Assembly (NCBI GenBank): GCA_934247855.1
Contig: CAKQKA010000033.1
Location: 1-17,178 of the forward strand
Length of the DNA: 17,178 nt
Direction: 5' to 3'
From: an uncultured Clostridia bacterium
GTDB taxonomy: Bacteria; Bacillota; Clostridia; Christensenellales; Borkfalkiaceae
A program made the translations under genes and the position numbers. A model generated the notes under the pieces. The model did no database searches, was not told the origin of the DNA, and saw only the letters and a program-made list of their open reading frames with translations. This document shows, piece by piece, positions 1 to 7,007 of this stretch (position 1 is the first letter of the stretch; each line of letters begins with the position of its first letter).

Positions 1-222
1 CGTTGATGGGAGTTTAACACAGCAAAAACCGATTTATTCCCGCAAAAATGGGTTCGAACACCATCACCACTGGCTAGCGGCTGTAAAACGCACCGCTCGG
101 CGGCAGAAGCGCGCCAAAACTTGCTCAACTTTTTAATCGTTTTACAAAGCCTTTCAAAACTTATCTTTTTTGCAGATTATACTCCCGAAAAGCATCATTG
201 TCAAGTGTATGCGAGCGTTAAA
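1..222. other. Non-coding left edge, function not identified
   Basis: No convincing gene is seen here. The first ~130 bases are GC-richer, with short self-complementary stretches (for example GCGG at 79 pairing with CCGC near 92-95). The rest is AT-rich and leads into the promoter region of the NAD synthetase gene. A GGTTCGAA string near 50-57 resembles a tRNA T-loop, but no cloverleaf can be drawn on either strand. The segment could be the tail of a repeat or the end of an upstream unit outside the window. Confidence 0.4.
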
Positions 223-232
223 TGTATATACA
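223..232. promoter_or_regulatory. Perfect 10-bp palindrome TGTATATACA, possible operator
   Basis: TGTATATACA is an exact palindrome about 100 bp upstream of the HTH-NAD synthetase start. A TTGTCA at 198-203 lies 19 bp upstream, so the palindrome could overlap a -10 element. Because the downstream protein carries its own XRE-type DNA-binding domain, this is a reasonable place for an autoregulatory site. That is inference: the region is AT-rich and a 10-bp palindrome can arise by chance. Confidence 0.25.
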
Positions 233-251
233 AAGTTCATATAAAATATAA

Positions 252-281
252 TTGTAAAAAACGTTAAAATCGCTGTAAATA
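252..281 (+). promoter_or_regulatory. Possible sigmaA-type promoter for the NAD synthetase gene
   Basis: TTGTAA (252-257) and TAAATA (276-281) are separated by 18 bp and lie about 50 bp upstream of the start codon. Both hexamers are imperfect. Other weak pairs exist in the same AT-rich stretch (TTGCTT at 284 with TAAAAT at 306), so the exact promoter is uncertain. Confidence 0.35.
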
Positions 282-328
282 TTTTGCTTTATTTATAAAA
301 TATGGTAAAATGTAATCGTGAGGTTATA

Positions 329-2473
329 ATGGATAAGACGATAGACGCACTCAGACGAATCAGAAAAGAAAAAGGGCTTACGCTCAAAGAGGTAACCGAG
401 CTTACGGGAATGTCCGCAGGCACGGTAAACAAGATTTTTTCGGGCGGTATAAAAAGCATAAAGACCAAAACGGCGGAAACGCTTGCGAACGCGCTCGGCG
501 TTTCTCTTGCCGATCTCGACGTTCAGCCGCAAGCGCCCGCGACATACGAAAGCAAAAAACGTTGCTACGGCTATGCAAAATGCGCCGCGCTCACTAACGA
601 AGTCAGCGTAGGCGACGTGGATTTTAACGTAAAAACGACGATCGCGCTTATTGAAAAAGCGTACAAAAAGGGCGTAATTTTGGCGGTATTTCCCGAGTTG
701 TCGCTCACGGGGTACACGGTAGGCGACCTTATTTATCAGGACGTATTGCTCCGCGCTGCGGAAAACGGGCTTAAATCGGTCGTTTCCGCTACGGCAAACA
801 AAAGCATGCTCGTTTTCGTCGGGCTCCCGATAAAGGTTGACGGCAGAATATACAACTGCGCGGCGGCAGCGGCAAACGGAAAACTGCTTGCGATTTACGC
901 TAAGCGCAATCTTCCCAATTACAACGAATTTTACGAAAAGAGATATTTCTCGCCTGCGCCGGACGTTACCAAAAACATTGATTTTTGCGGTTTTAACGTT
1001 CCGTTCGGCTATAAAATCATATTAAAAAATGCGCTCATGCCCGAAATGAAGGTATCCTGCGAAATTTGCGAAGATATCTGGGTGCCCGATTCGCCGTCGG
1101 TGGCGCACGCGCTTGCGGGCGCGAACGTTATCGTCAATTTGTCGGCAAGTAACGAGTCCGCCGGCAAGGAAAATTACAGACGGCAAATGGTTTCCATGCA
1201 GTCGTCGAAATGTCTGTGCGCATACATTTATTGTTCGAGCGGGTTCGGCGAAAGTACTACCGACGTAGTGTTCGGCGGGCACGATATAATTTACGAGGCG
1301 GGCAGGCTGCTCGGCGAAAGCGTTCCTTTTGCAGGCGGCGAAGCGTACGGCGACGTGGACTGCGCGTTCCTTGAATTCGAACGTTCCAAAAAATTTACGA
1401 AACCGTTTGACGACGCGGGTTATACATACGTAGATTACGCTTGTTCGTCCGACGCGTTCAGGTTAGAAAGAAAATATACCCGCACGCCGTTCGTGCCCGA
1501 AGAGCGCGCACGCCTTATCGAGCGTTGCGAAGACGTACTGAATATTCAGTCGTACGGGCTTTTAAAGCGCATAAAAACCGTCAATCCCAAAAAACTCGTG
1601 CTCGGTTTATCGGGCGGGCTTGACAGCACGCTTGCCATGCTCGTCTGCGTGAACGCTTTAAAACTCGCGAAACGCCCGACGAGCGATCTTGTTTGCATAA
1701 CGATGCCGTGTTTCGGCACGTCCGAGCGTACGCACAACAACGCCATCGCTTTGACTAAGGCGTTCGGCACGGAACTTATAGAGGTCAACATTACAAAGAG
1801 CGTCGCATCTCATTTTGAAGACATAGGGCACGACGGTAAAACGGTTGACCTGACTTACGAAAACGCACAGGCGCGCGAGCGCACGCAGGTTCTTATGGAC
1901 TATGCGTGCAAGGTCGGCGGATTCGTCGTCGGCACGGGCGATATGTCCGAAGCTGCGTTGGGGTGGTCGACTTATAACGGCGACCATATGTCTATGTACA
2001 ACGTAAACTGCGGCGTGCCCAAAACGCTTGTAAAAGCCATGGTTAGTTACTTTGCGGCAAAGCTCGGCGGCGATGTCGCGGGTGTACTTAAAGATATCGT
2101 CGCAACGCCCGTAAGCCCCGAGCTTAAACCCGCGGAGGGCGGTGTCGTTCAATCCACCGAAGATTCGGTCGGCCCTTACGTTTTAAACGATTTCTTCCTG
2201 TATCATATGATAAAGCACGGCATAATGCCGTCAAAAGCGTACTATATCGCAAAGCACGTTTTCGCAAAAGAATATTCCGAAAAGGTGATCGCACAGACTC
2301 TCGAAGGGTTTATCAAACGCTTTTTTGCGTCGCAATACAAGCGTTCTTGCGTGCCCGACGGGGTAAAAACGGGTTCGCTTTGCCTGTCGCCCCGCGGCGA
2401 TTGGCGTATGCCCTGCGACGCAAGCAGGAATATATGGCTCGCCGATTTATATTCGGTGCTCAGCGAAAAATGA
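329..2473 (+). CDS. nadE: Glutamine-dependent NAD+ synthetase with N-terminal XRE-type HTH
   Basis: This enzyme makes NAD+ from nicotinic acid adenine dinucleotide, ATP and glutamine, the last step of NAD synthesis, in the cytosol. The 714-residue protein has three parts. Residues ~5-65 are a helix-turn-helix of the XRE/Cro type (LTLKEVTELTGMSAGTVNKI). Residues ~78-370 are a nitrilase-type glutaminase with the expected triad Glu123 (FPELSLTGY), Lys192 (AKRNLPNY) and Cys247 (CEICEDIW). Residues ~400-714 are the synthetase domain with the ATP-pyrophosphatase loop SGGLDS at 428-433 and the GTGDMSE motif near 535-541. Without the HTH the length fits the long NadE family. I chose ATG 329 because GTGAGG sits five bases upstream; an in-frame ATG at 302 would add nine residues without a ribosome site. 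The HTH is the odd part: NadR also joins a Cro-like HTH to NAD enzymes, but of different families, so autoregulation by NAD status is a plausible inference. All catalytic residues look intact. Confidence 0.95.
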   Translation: MDKTIDALRRIRKEKGLTLKEVTELTGMSAGTVNKIFSGGIKSIKTKTAETLANALGVSLADLDVQPQAPATYESKKRCYGYAKCAALTNEVSVGDVDFNVKTTIALIEKAYKKGVILAVFPELSLTGYTVGDLIYQDVLLRAAENGLKSVVSATANKSMLVFVGLPIKVDGRIYNCAAAAANGKLLAIYAKRNLPNYNEFYEKRYFSPAPDVTKNIDFCGFNVPFGYKIILKNALMPEMKVSCEICEDIWVPDSPSVAHALAGANVIVNLSASNESAGKENYRRQMVSMQSSKCLCAYIYCSSGFGESTTDVVFGGHDIIYEAGRLLGESVPFAGGEAYGDVDCAFLEFERSKKFTKPFDDAGYTYVDYACSSDAFRLERKYTRTPFVPEERARLIERCEDVLNIQSYGLLKRIKTVNPKKLVLGLSGGLDSTLAMLVCVNALKLAKRPTSDLVCITMPCFGTSERTHNNAIALTKAFGTELIEVNITKSVASHFEDIGHDGKTVDLTYENAQARERTQVLMDYACKVGGFVVGTGDMSEAALGWSTYNGDHMSMYNVNCGVPKTLVKAMVSYFAAKLGGDVAGVLKDIVATPVSPELKPAEGGVVQSTEDSVGPYVLNDFFLYHMIKHGIMPSKAYYIAKHVFAKEYSEKVIAQTLEGFIKRFFASQYKRSCVPDGVKTGSLCLSPRGDWRMPCDASRNIWLADLYSVLSEK

Positions 2474-2504
2474 TTCGCGTCGGCTGAAAGAGAAAATAAC
2501 TGTA

Positions 2505-2576
2505 CGATAGTAAGTAAAAATAAAAACGCGTTATGTCGTTTTGCGTATCGGTAAGAAACGAAAAAGGCATAACGCG
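2505..2576 (-). terminator. Rho-independent terminator of the minus-strand DUF1508 gene
   Basis: The arms CGCGTTATG (2527-2535) and CATAACGCG (2568-2576) are exactly complementary. A second inner pair, TCGTTT (2536-2541) and AAACGA (2556-2561), extends the stem with a six-base bulge. Read on the minus strand, the hairpin is followed by TTTTTATTTTTACTTAC. The T-rich tail is on that side only, so the terminator serves the gene ending at 2614 and not nadE. The long stem may also slow transcription arriving from nadE. Confidence 0.8.
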
Positions 2577-2613
2577 GGTACTACATATTATAGCTACAAA
2601 CATATTATAAATA

Positions 2614-3390
2614 TTATTTGGCGGTATTCGTTGCATTGTTAACGATGACCGCCGTTTCGGAGAAACGTTTTACGGAAGCAAACGCTTTACGGCATTGCTC
2701 GCGGGTGGAGTGTCCTTCGCCCACGCACAGAACGCGGTTCGCGCTCGTGTAGATTTTAAAGACGAAATTACCGTCTTTATCAAGACTTATTGCGTAATTA
2801 TCTTTTTCGATGTTCTTCTTTAACGTATCGATACCGCTTTTTAGTCCGCTCAGCGAAGAGTAACTTTCGGTGGTAAGTATTTTATCGCCGTTGGAAGCTT
2901 TAAGGCAAGCGAATAATTTGCCGTCGGTATCGGTCGATATTACCCATTTCCCGGTATACTTTTGCTGTGAGTTGTCGGAATTTTGTTCCGCAACCGATAT
3001 ATCCGAGCCGTTGACGGTTGCCGTCGGCTCGGCAAAAACAACCGAATTAAGCGTTTCGGCAGTATCGTCCGAATTTCCGGTTTTGACGTCATTTTCTTCG
3101 CTGTCGACCGCTTCTATAACGATATCGGCAGGCTCGTCGGGCAGATTGTCGTTAAGCGCGTCGCTTGTTTGTTTTGAAATGTTCTCGAATGTATCGACAA
3201 TGTCCTCGGGCATTTCTTTAAGCGGTTCGGCTGGCGAAACATCGGTTGTTTCGATTGTTTTGTCGTTTTTGCGTTTATAAAAATACGCTACGACCGCGCA
3301 AAGCAAAATCAGAAGGAGAAGCGATACGGATAAAACGATTATATACGTTCGATTATCGGGATTATTCAGATAATCAATGATTTTTTGCAT
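2614..3390 (-). CDS. Membrane-anchored protein with two DUF1508 (YegP-like) repeats
   Basis: The 258-residue protein has one hydrophobic segment at ~16-38, followed by YKRKNDK. That positive patch suggests the long C-terminal part faces the cytoplasm (inference). Residues ~45-145 form an acidic, low-complexity linker rich in D, E, S and T. The end carries two DUF1508/UPF0339 repeats. The first, ~147-192, has the typical LKASNGDKILTTESYSS stretch and a GLKSGIDTLKKN helix. The second, ~197-245, is more diverged (VLCVGEGHSTREQCRKAFASVKR). The family forms small beta-alpha domains often found as tandem pairs; its biochemical role is not known to me. The anchor and linker are additions to the usual short family members. 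The start is supported by AGGGAAG four bases upstream of ATG. It is transcribed alone, with a near-consensus promoter and a strong terminator. Confidence 0.85.
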   Translation of the reverse strand: MQKIIDYLNNPDNRTYIIVLSVSLLLLILLCAVVAYFYKRKNDKTIETTDVSPAEPLKEMPEDIVDTFENISKQTSDALNDNLPDEPADIVIEAVDSEENDVKTGNSDDTAETLNSVVFAEPTATVNGSDISVAEQNSDNSQQKYTGKWVISTDTDGKLFACLKASNGDKILTTESYSSLSGLKSGIDTLKKNIEKDNYAISLDKDGNFVFKIYTSANRVLCVGEGHSTREQCRKAFASVKRFSETAVIVNNATNTAK

Positions 3391-3418
3391 GATACTTCCC
3401 TCGCGGATATTTTATTGC

Positions 3419-3447
3419 ATTTTAATACAAATTATCGGCTATGTCAA
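3419..3447 (-). promoter_or_regulatory. SigmaA-type promoter TTGACA-17-TAAAAT for the DUF1508 gene
   Basis: On the minus strand TTGACA (3447-3442) and TAAAAT (3424-3419) are separated by exactly 17 bp, 29 bp before the ATG at 3390. It lies in the 84-bp gap between two divergent genes, so it may interfere with whatever promoter drives the plus-strand flavoprotein gene at 3475. Confidence 0.85.
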
Positions 3448-3474
3448 TAAAAAAGTCGATTTTTGAGGTTTTTT

Positions 3475-4719
3475 ATGGTTTACGACGTTGCAATCGTCGG
3501 CGGAGGCTTTTCCGGACTGTGCGCCGCGGTTATGCTGACGAGGGCAAAAATGAATAATATCGCCGTGTTCGACGCAAACAAGCGCATAGGCAAAAAAATT
3601 CTTGCAACGGGCAACGGGCAGGGCAATCTCACCAATGCCGATATGTCGCTCGCGCATTACCATGGCGACGCGTCGTTTGCCGCCGATGCGCTCGGCAGGT
3701 TCGGCAAATCCGCCATACTCGACTTTTTCGGCGATCTGGGGCTTCTGACCTCCGAAAAAGACGGTAAGATTTATCCCGCGAATTTTTGCGCGTCGAGTAT
3801 TCTGGACGTATTGCGTTTTGCGATTCCCGAGGACTTGCCCGTATTTACCGAAACTCGAATTTCGGATATATCAAAGAAAAAAGGCAACTTTGTTTTGAAA
3901 ACCGCGGACGGAAAAGAATTTTTTGCCGAAAAAGTCCTGCTTGCGTTCGGCGGAAGCAGCGGCGACGGGTTTTCTACCGACGGCAAAAGTTATTCTCTTG
4001 CCGAAAAATTCGGGCATAAGACCACAATGCTCGCGCCGTCGCTTGTTCAAATAAAGACCGAGCGCGAAAAGATACGCGGTCTGAAAGGCATAAAACAAAG
4101 CGTGCTCGCCACGCTGTATGACGGAGATCGCGCCGTAAAAAGTTTTGCTGGAGATTTATTGTTTACCGATTACGGAATCAGCGGCAACGCGATATTTTCG
4201 CTTTCGGCATACCTCAAAGGTTTAAAAAAACCGACGGTAAAAATAGAGTTTTTACCCGATAAACCGCTTGAATTACTTGAAAAAAATCTTATAGAAAAGG
4301 TTGAAAAACTAAAAAAAGGCGATTGCACCTGCGAACGGCTTATGATATCGGTTCTTCCTAAAAATCTTGCAAAAAACGTTGCCGAAAGCCGTGGGATATC
4401 GCTCGGCGATACGATGGACGAAAATAGCGCGAAATTGCTTGCTAAGGCTATAAAGAATTTTAATCTTAAGGTAGAAGGCACGGCGGGTTTTGCCGCGGCG
4501 CAGGTTACTGCGGGCGGAATAGATTGCCGTGACGTAAACGCCGAAAGCATGCAAAGCAAACTGTGCGACGGCTTGTATATCGTGGGCGAGGCTTTGAACG
4601 TGGACGGCGACTGCGGCGGATATAACCTGCAATGGGCGTTTTCGTCGGCAGCGGTTTGCGTTTGCGACCTTGCGGCTAACGGCGGGGCTGCCGCAAAAAA
4701 ACAAGCGAAAAAAACATGA
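3475..4719 (+). CDS. HI0933/BaiN-family FAD-dependent oxidoreductase
   Basis: This 414-residue flavoprotein has an N-terminal Rossmann motif GGGFSG (9-14) with an acidic residue at the end of the second strand (FDAN, ~32-35). The C-terminal signature runs from TAGGID through GLYIVGEALNVDGDCGGYNLQWAFSSA, written here in two parts because it is long; it is typical of the HI0933-like family (COG2081), which includes BaiN. Natural substrates of most members are unknown, so no specific reaction is claimed. The family motif usually read as GNGRCNLTN appears here as GNGQGNLTN (46-54), replacing the Arg and Cys. ATG 3475 is preferred because GAGG lies six bases upstream; a TTG at 3463 in the same frame overlaps that site. 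Its stop overlaps the next start as ATGA, so the two flavoproteins are probably translated together. Confidence 0.9.
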   Translation: MVYDVAIVGGGFSGLCAAVMLTRAKMNNIAVFDANKRIGKKILATGNGQGNLTNADMSLAHYHGDASFAADALGRFGKSAILDFFGDLGLLTSEKDGKIYPANFCASSILDVLRFAIPEDLPVFTETRISDISKKKGNFVLKTADGKEFFAEKVLLAFGGSSGDGFSTDGKSYSLAEKFGHKTTMLAPSLVQIKTEREKIRGLKGIKQSVLATLYDGDRAVKSFAGDLLFTDYGISGNAIFSLSAYLKGLKKPTVKIEFLPDKPLELLEKNLIEKVEKLKKGDCTCERLMISVLPKNLAKNVAESRGISLGDTMDENSAKLLAKAIKNFNLKVEGTAGFAAAQVTAGGIDCRDVNAESMQSKLCDGLYIVGEALNVDGDCGGYNLQWAFSSAAVCVCDLAANGGAAAKKQAKKT

Positions 4720-6248
4720 AAAAGATAGATAACATAAAACTCGCGATAGGCGAAAGCGAGGATAAATTACTGCCGAAAGCGGCAAAAACGGCGCGCATTT
4801 CGGTAAAGGACGTAAAGCATTTTAAAATATTGAAAAAGTCGCTGGACGCGCGCGACAAAAACGCCTTGTTTTACACATACAATGTGGAAATTTCGGCGAC
4901 CGAAGAGGTAAAGGAAAAGCGCGAATACCCCAAAGCTAAGGGCAAGGTGGCGGTTATCGGCGCAGGTCCGTGCGGACTGTTTTGCGCGCTGTACCTTGCG
5001 CGGTGCGGTATGCAGCCGACGGTTTTTGAAAGAGGGCTTTCGGTTGACGAACGAAAGAAAAAGACCGATTTGTTCGCAAACGGCGGAGCGCTCGATACCG
5101 AATGTAACATTCAGTTCGGCGAGGGTGGCGCGGGTGCGTTTTCGGACGGTAAACTCAACACGCAGGTCAACAACGGGCTTGTAAAACAGGTTGTTGAAGA
5201 TTTTGCGGCGTTCGGCGCGCCGAGCGAAATCTTATACATGTCAAAACCTCATATCGGCAGCGATAAACTGCCGTGCGTTATAAAACGCATGCGGCAGGAA
5301 ATTATTGCGCTCGGCGGCAGGTTTGTGTTTGGCGCAAAAGTTTACGATTTTGTAATCGACGGCGGTAAACTTACCTCGATTAAATATTTGAAAGACGGCA
5401 AGGAGTCTGAAGAGCGGTTCGACGAAACCGTGCTTGCCATAGGGCACAGCTCGCGCGATACGTTCGAGCGGCTTGCGCGCCTTAACGTAAAAATGGAGCA
5501 AAAAGATTTTGCCGTAGGTTTTCGGGTGGAACATTTGCAGTCGGAAATCGGCAGAGCGCAATACGGCGAAAAATACACGCTTTTGCCGTCTGCGGATTAC
5601 CGTTTGGCAAGTCACGCAGGCGCACGCGACGTATTCACGTTTTGTATGTGCCCGGGCGGTTACGTTATGCCCGCGGCAAGCGAAGTCGGCGGCGTTGTCG
5701 TCAACGGTATGAGCGAGTACAAGCGCGACGGTCTTAACGCAAACAGCGCGATCGTGTGTCGCGTCGGGCAAAAAGATTTTATCGGCGACGACGCTCTCGG
5801 CGGGGTAAGATTTCAGCGCGAGCTTGAAAGAAAAGCATTTTCATACGGTGGCGGCGATTATAAGGCGCCCGTTCAGTTGGTGCGCGATTTTCTTAAAAAG
5901 AAAAATTCGTCCTCGTTCGGTGCGGTCAAACCTACCTATCCGCGCGGCGTAACTTTCGCGCCGTTAAACGAATTTTTCAGTGCTGAAATTACAAATTCCA
6001 TTGCCGATGCCATTATCGATATGGGTAAAAAAATCAAGGGTTTTGCCGACGGCGACGGTTTATTCACCGCGGTAGAGAGCCGAACTTCATCGCCGCTCAG
6101 AATTTTGCGCGATGAAAACTGCCAAAGCGTAAACGTTACAGGTCTTTATCCTGCGGGCGAGGGTGCGGGTTACGCAGGCGGCATTACAAGTGCCGGGGCG
6201 GACGGTATCCGCGTCGCGCTTGCAATAGCAAAAAAACATGAAATATAG
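4716..6248 (+). CDS. COG2509-type FAD-dependent dehydrogenase
   Basis: The 510-residue protein starts with the ~70-residue N-terminal segment seen in COG2509 proteins (FKILKKSLDARDKNALFY at 36-53). A dinucleotide-binding site VAVIGAGPCG (78-87) follows, with the acidic partner in VFERG (103-107). The family stretch NIQFGEGGAGAFSDGKLN occurs at 131-148, and a C-terminal FAD contact GLYPAGEGAGYAGGITSAGADG near 470-491 closes the fold. These proteins are annotated as uncharacterised NAD(FAD)-dependent dehydrogenases; the electron donor and acceptor are unknown. It overlaps the upstream flavoprotein gene by four bases (ATGA), so the pair forms one translational unit and may act in the same pathway. 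Catalytic and cofactor motifs look complete. Confidence 0.88.
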   Translation: MKKIDNIKLAIGESEDKLLPKAAKTARISVKDVKHFKILKKSLDARDKNALFYTYNVEISATEEVKEKREYPKAKGKVAVIGAGPCGLFCALYLARCGMQPTVFERGLSVDERKKKTDLFANGGALDTECNIQFGEGGAGAFSDGKLNTQVNNGLVKQVVEDFAAFGAPSEILYMSKPHIGSDKLPCVIKRMRQEIIALGGRFVFGAKVYDFVIDGGKLTSIKYLKDGKESEERFDETVLAIGHSSRDTFERLARLNVKMEQKDFAVGFRVEHLQSEIGRAQYGEKYTLLPSADYRLASHAGARDVFTFCMCPGGYVMPAASEVGGVVVNGMSEYKRDGLNANSAIVCRVGQKDFIGDDALGGVRFQRELERKAFSYGGGDYKAPVQLVRDFLKKKNSSSFGAVKPTYPRGVTFAPLNEFFSAEITNSIADAIIDMGKKIKGFADGDGLFTAVESRTSSPLRILRDENCQSVNVTGLYPAGEGAGYAGGITSAGADGIRVALAIAKKHEI

Positions 6249-6250
6249 CT

Positions 6251-6286
6251 CTTGCTTAGCAAGCTCTCACTTTCGCGCAAGCGAAA
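6251..6286. other. Two small hairpins after the flavoprotein operon
   Basis: The 63-bp gap holds CTTGC-TTA-GCAAG (6251-6263) and TTTCGC-GCAA-GCGAAA (6271-6286). The second has six pairs and a GCAA loop, a stable GNRA tetraloop in RNA. Neither is followed by a T-run, so a simple intrinsic terminator is unlikely. They could be an RNA processing or stability element separating the flavoprotein operon from the hydrolase gene, whose ribosome site (GAGGGGG) starts 13 bases downstream. Confidence 0.45.
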
Positions 6287-6311
6287 ATATAACTCATCGA
6301 GGGGGCGTTTT

Positions 6312-6950
6312 ATGAAAATTGAATATTTCGGACATTCTTGCTTTAAACTGACCGACGAGAAGCGTTCGATTGTGTTTGATCCGTTCGGAGACATCGGATA
6401 TCGGCAGCAAAAACTTAAAGCCGATTACTGCGTGTGTTCACATAAGCATTTTGATCATTTCGCAACCGATTACGTCGATTGCGAAGAGGTTATTACCGAG
6501 GAAAATGCCGACAAGTTCGACTTTTTGGGAACGATATCGAGCTGGCATGACGAGTGCCACGGAAAAAAGCGCGGCGGAAATACGATATTTATCTATTATG
6601 CGGATGACGGCACGATATTTTGCCACATGGGCGATATAGGCGAGCCGATACCCGATCCGGTTTATAAGTTGGCGAGAACGGACGTCCTTGCGATCCCGGT
6701 CGGCGGTAATTACACGATCAACGCGCAAGAGGCAAAAAAATATTGCGATCTTATCAGCCCGGGGCTTATAATACCTATGCATTATAAGACCGCACGCAGC
6801 AATATAGATATAGCGCCCAAGTCGGAATTTTTATCGTTGTACAGTCCCGATAAAATTGTCGGATGCGATCGTTCGATTACGGTCAAGGACGGCTATGTCG
6901 GCGACGAGTTTTACGGAAAAATCGTCGATTTCAACGACGATGAATTTTAA
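6312..6950 (+). CDS. UlaG-like metallo-beta-lactamase-fold hydrolase (COG2220)
   Basis: The 212-residue protein is a compact metal-dependent hydrolase, probably cytosolic. It opens with EYFGHSCFKL, then has the metal motif SHKHFDHF (H44, H46, D48, H49), a WHDECHGKKRGGNT segment (79-91), HMGDIGEP (105-112, with D108) and a late histidine in IPMHYKT (H157). This order is typical of the L-ascorbate-6-phosphate lactonase-like branch (COG2220/UPF0173 group). Its short length and the lack of a sugar operon make a true UlaG role doubtful, so substrate is not assigned. ATG 6312 has GAGGGGG seven bases upstream. It is in the same orientation as the flavoprotein genes before it and rho after it. Confidence 0.85.
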   Translation: MKIEYFGHSCFKLTDEKRSIVFDPFGDIGYRQQKLKADYCVCSHKHFDHFATDYVDCEEVITEENADKFDFLGTISSWHDECHGKKRGGNTIFIYYADDGTIFCHMGDIGEPIPDPVYKLARTDVLAIPVGGNYTINAQEAKKYCDLISPGLIIPMHYKTARSNIDIAPKSEFLSLYSPDKIVGCDRSITVKDGYVGDEFYGKIVDFNDDEF

Positions 6951-7007
6951 AAATTAAAAAGCTCATTATTAAAACATACTTATAAAAATGAAAAAAAGAG
7001 GTGTAAA

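Noticed and set aside
40..80. Possible tRNA end (GGTTCGAA T-loop-like string) at the left edge
   Set aside because: On neither strand does a paired T-stem, anticodon arm and acceptor stem form around it.
1658..2152. Long minus-strand reading frame inside nadE
   Set aside because: It is antisense to the conserved synthetase domain, resembles no family, and has no ribosome site; a composition shadow.
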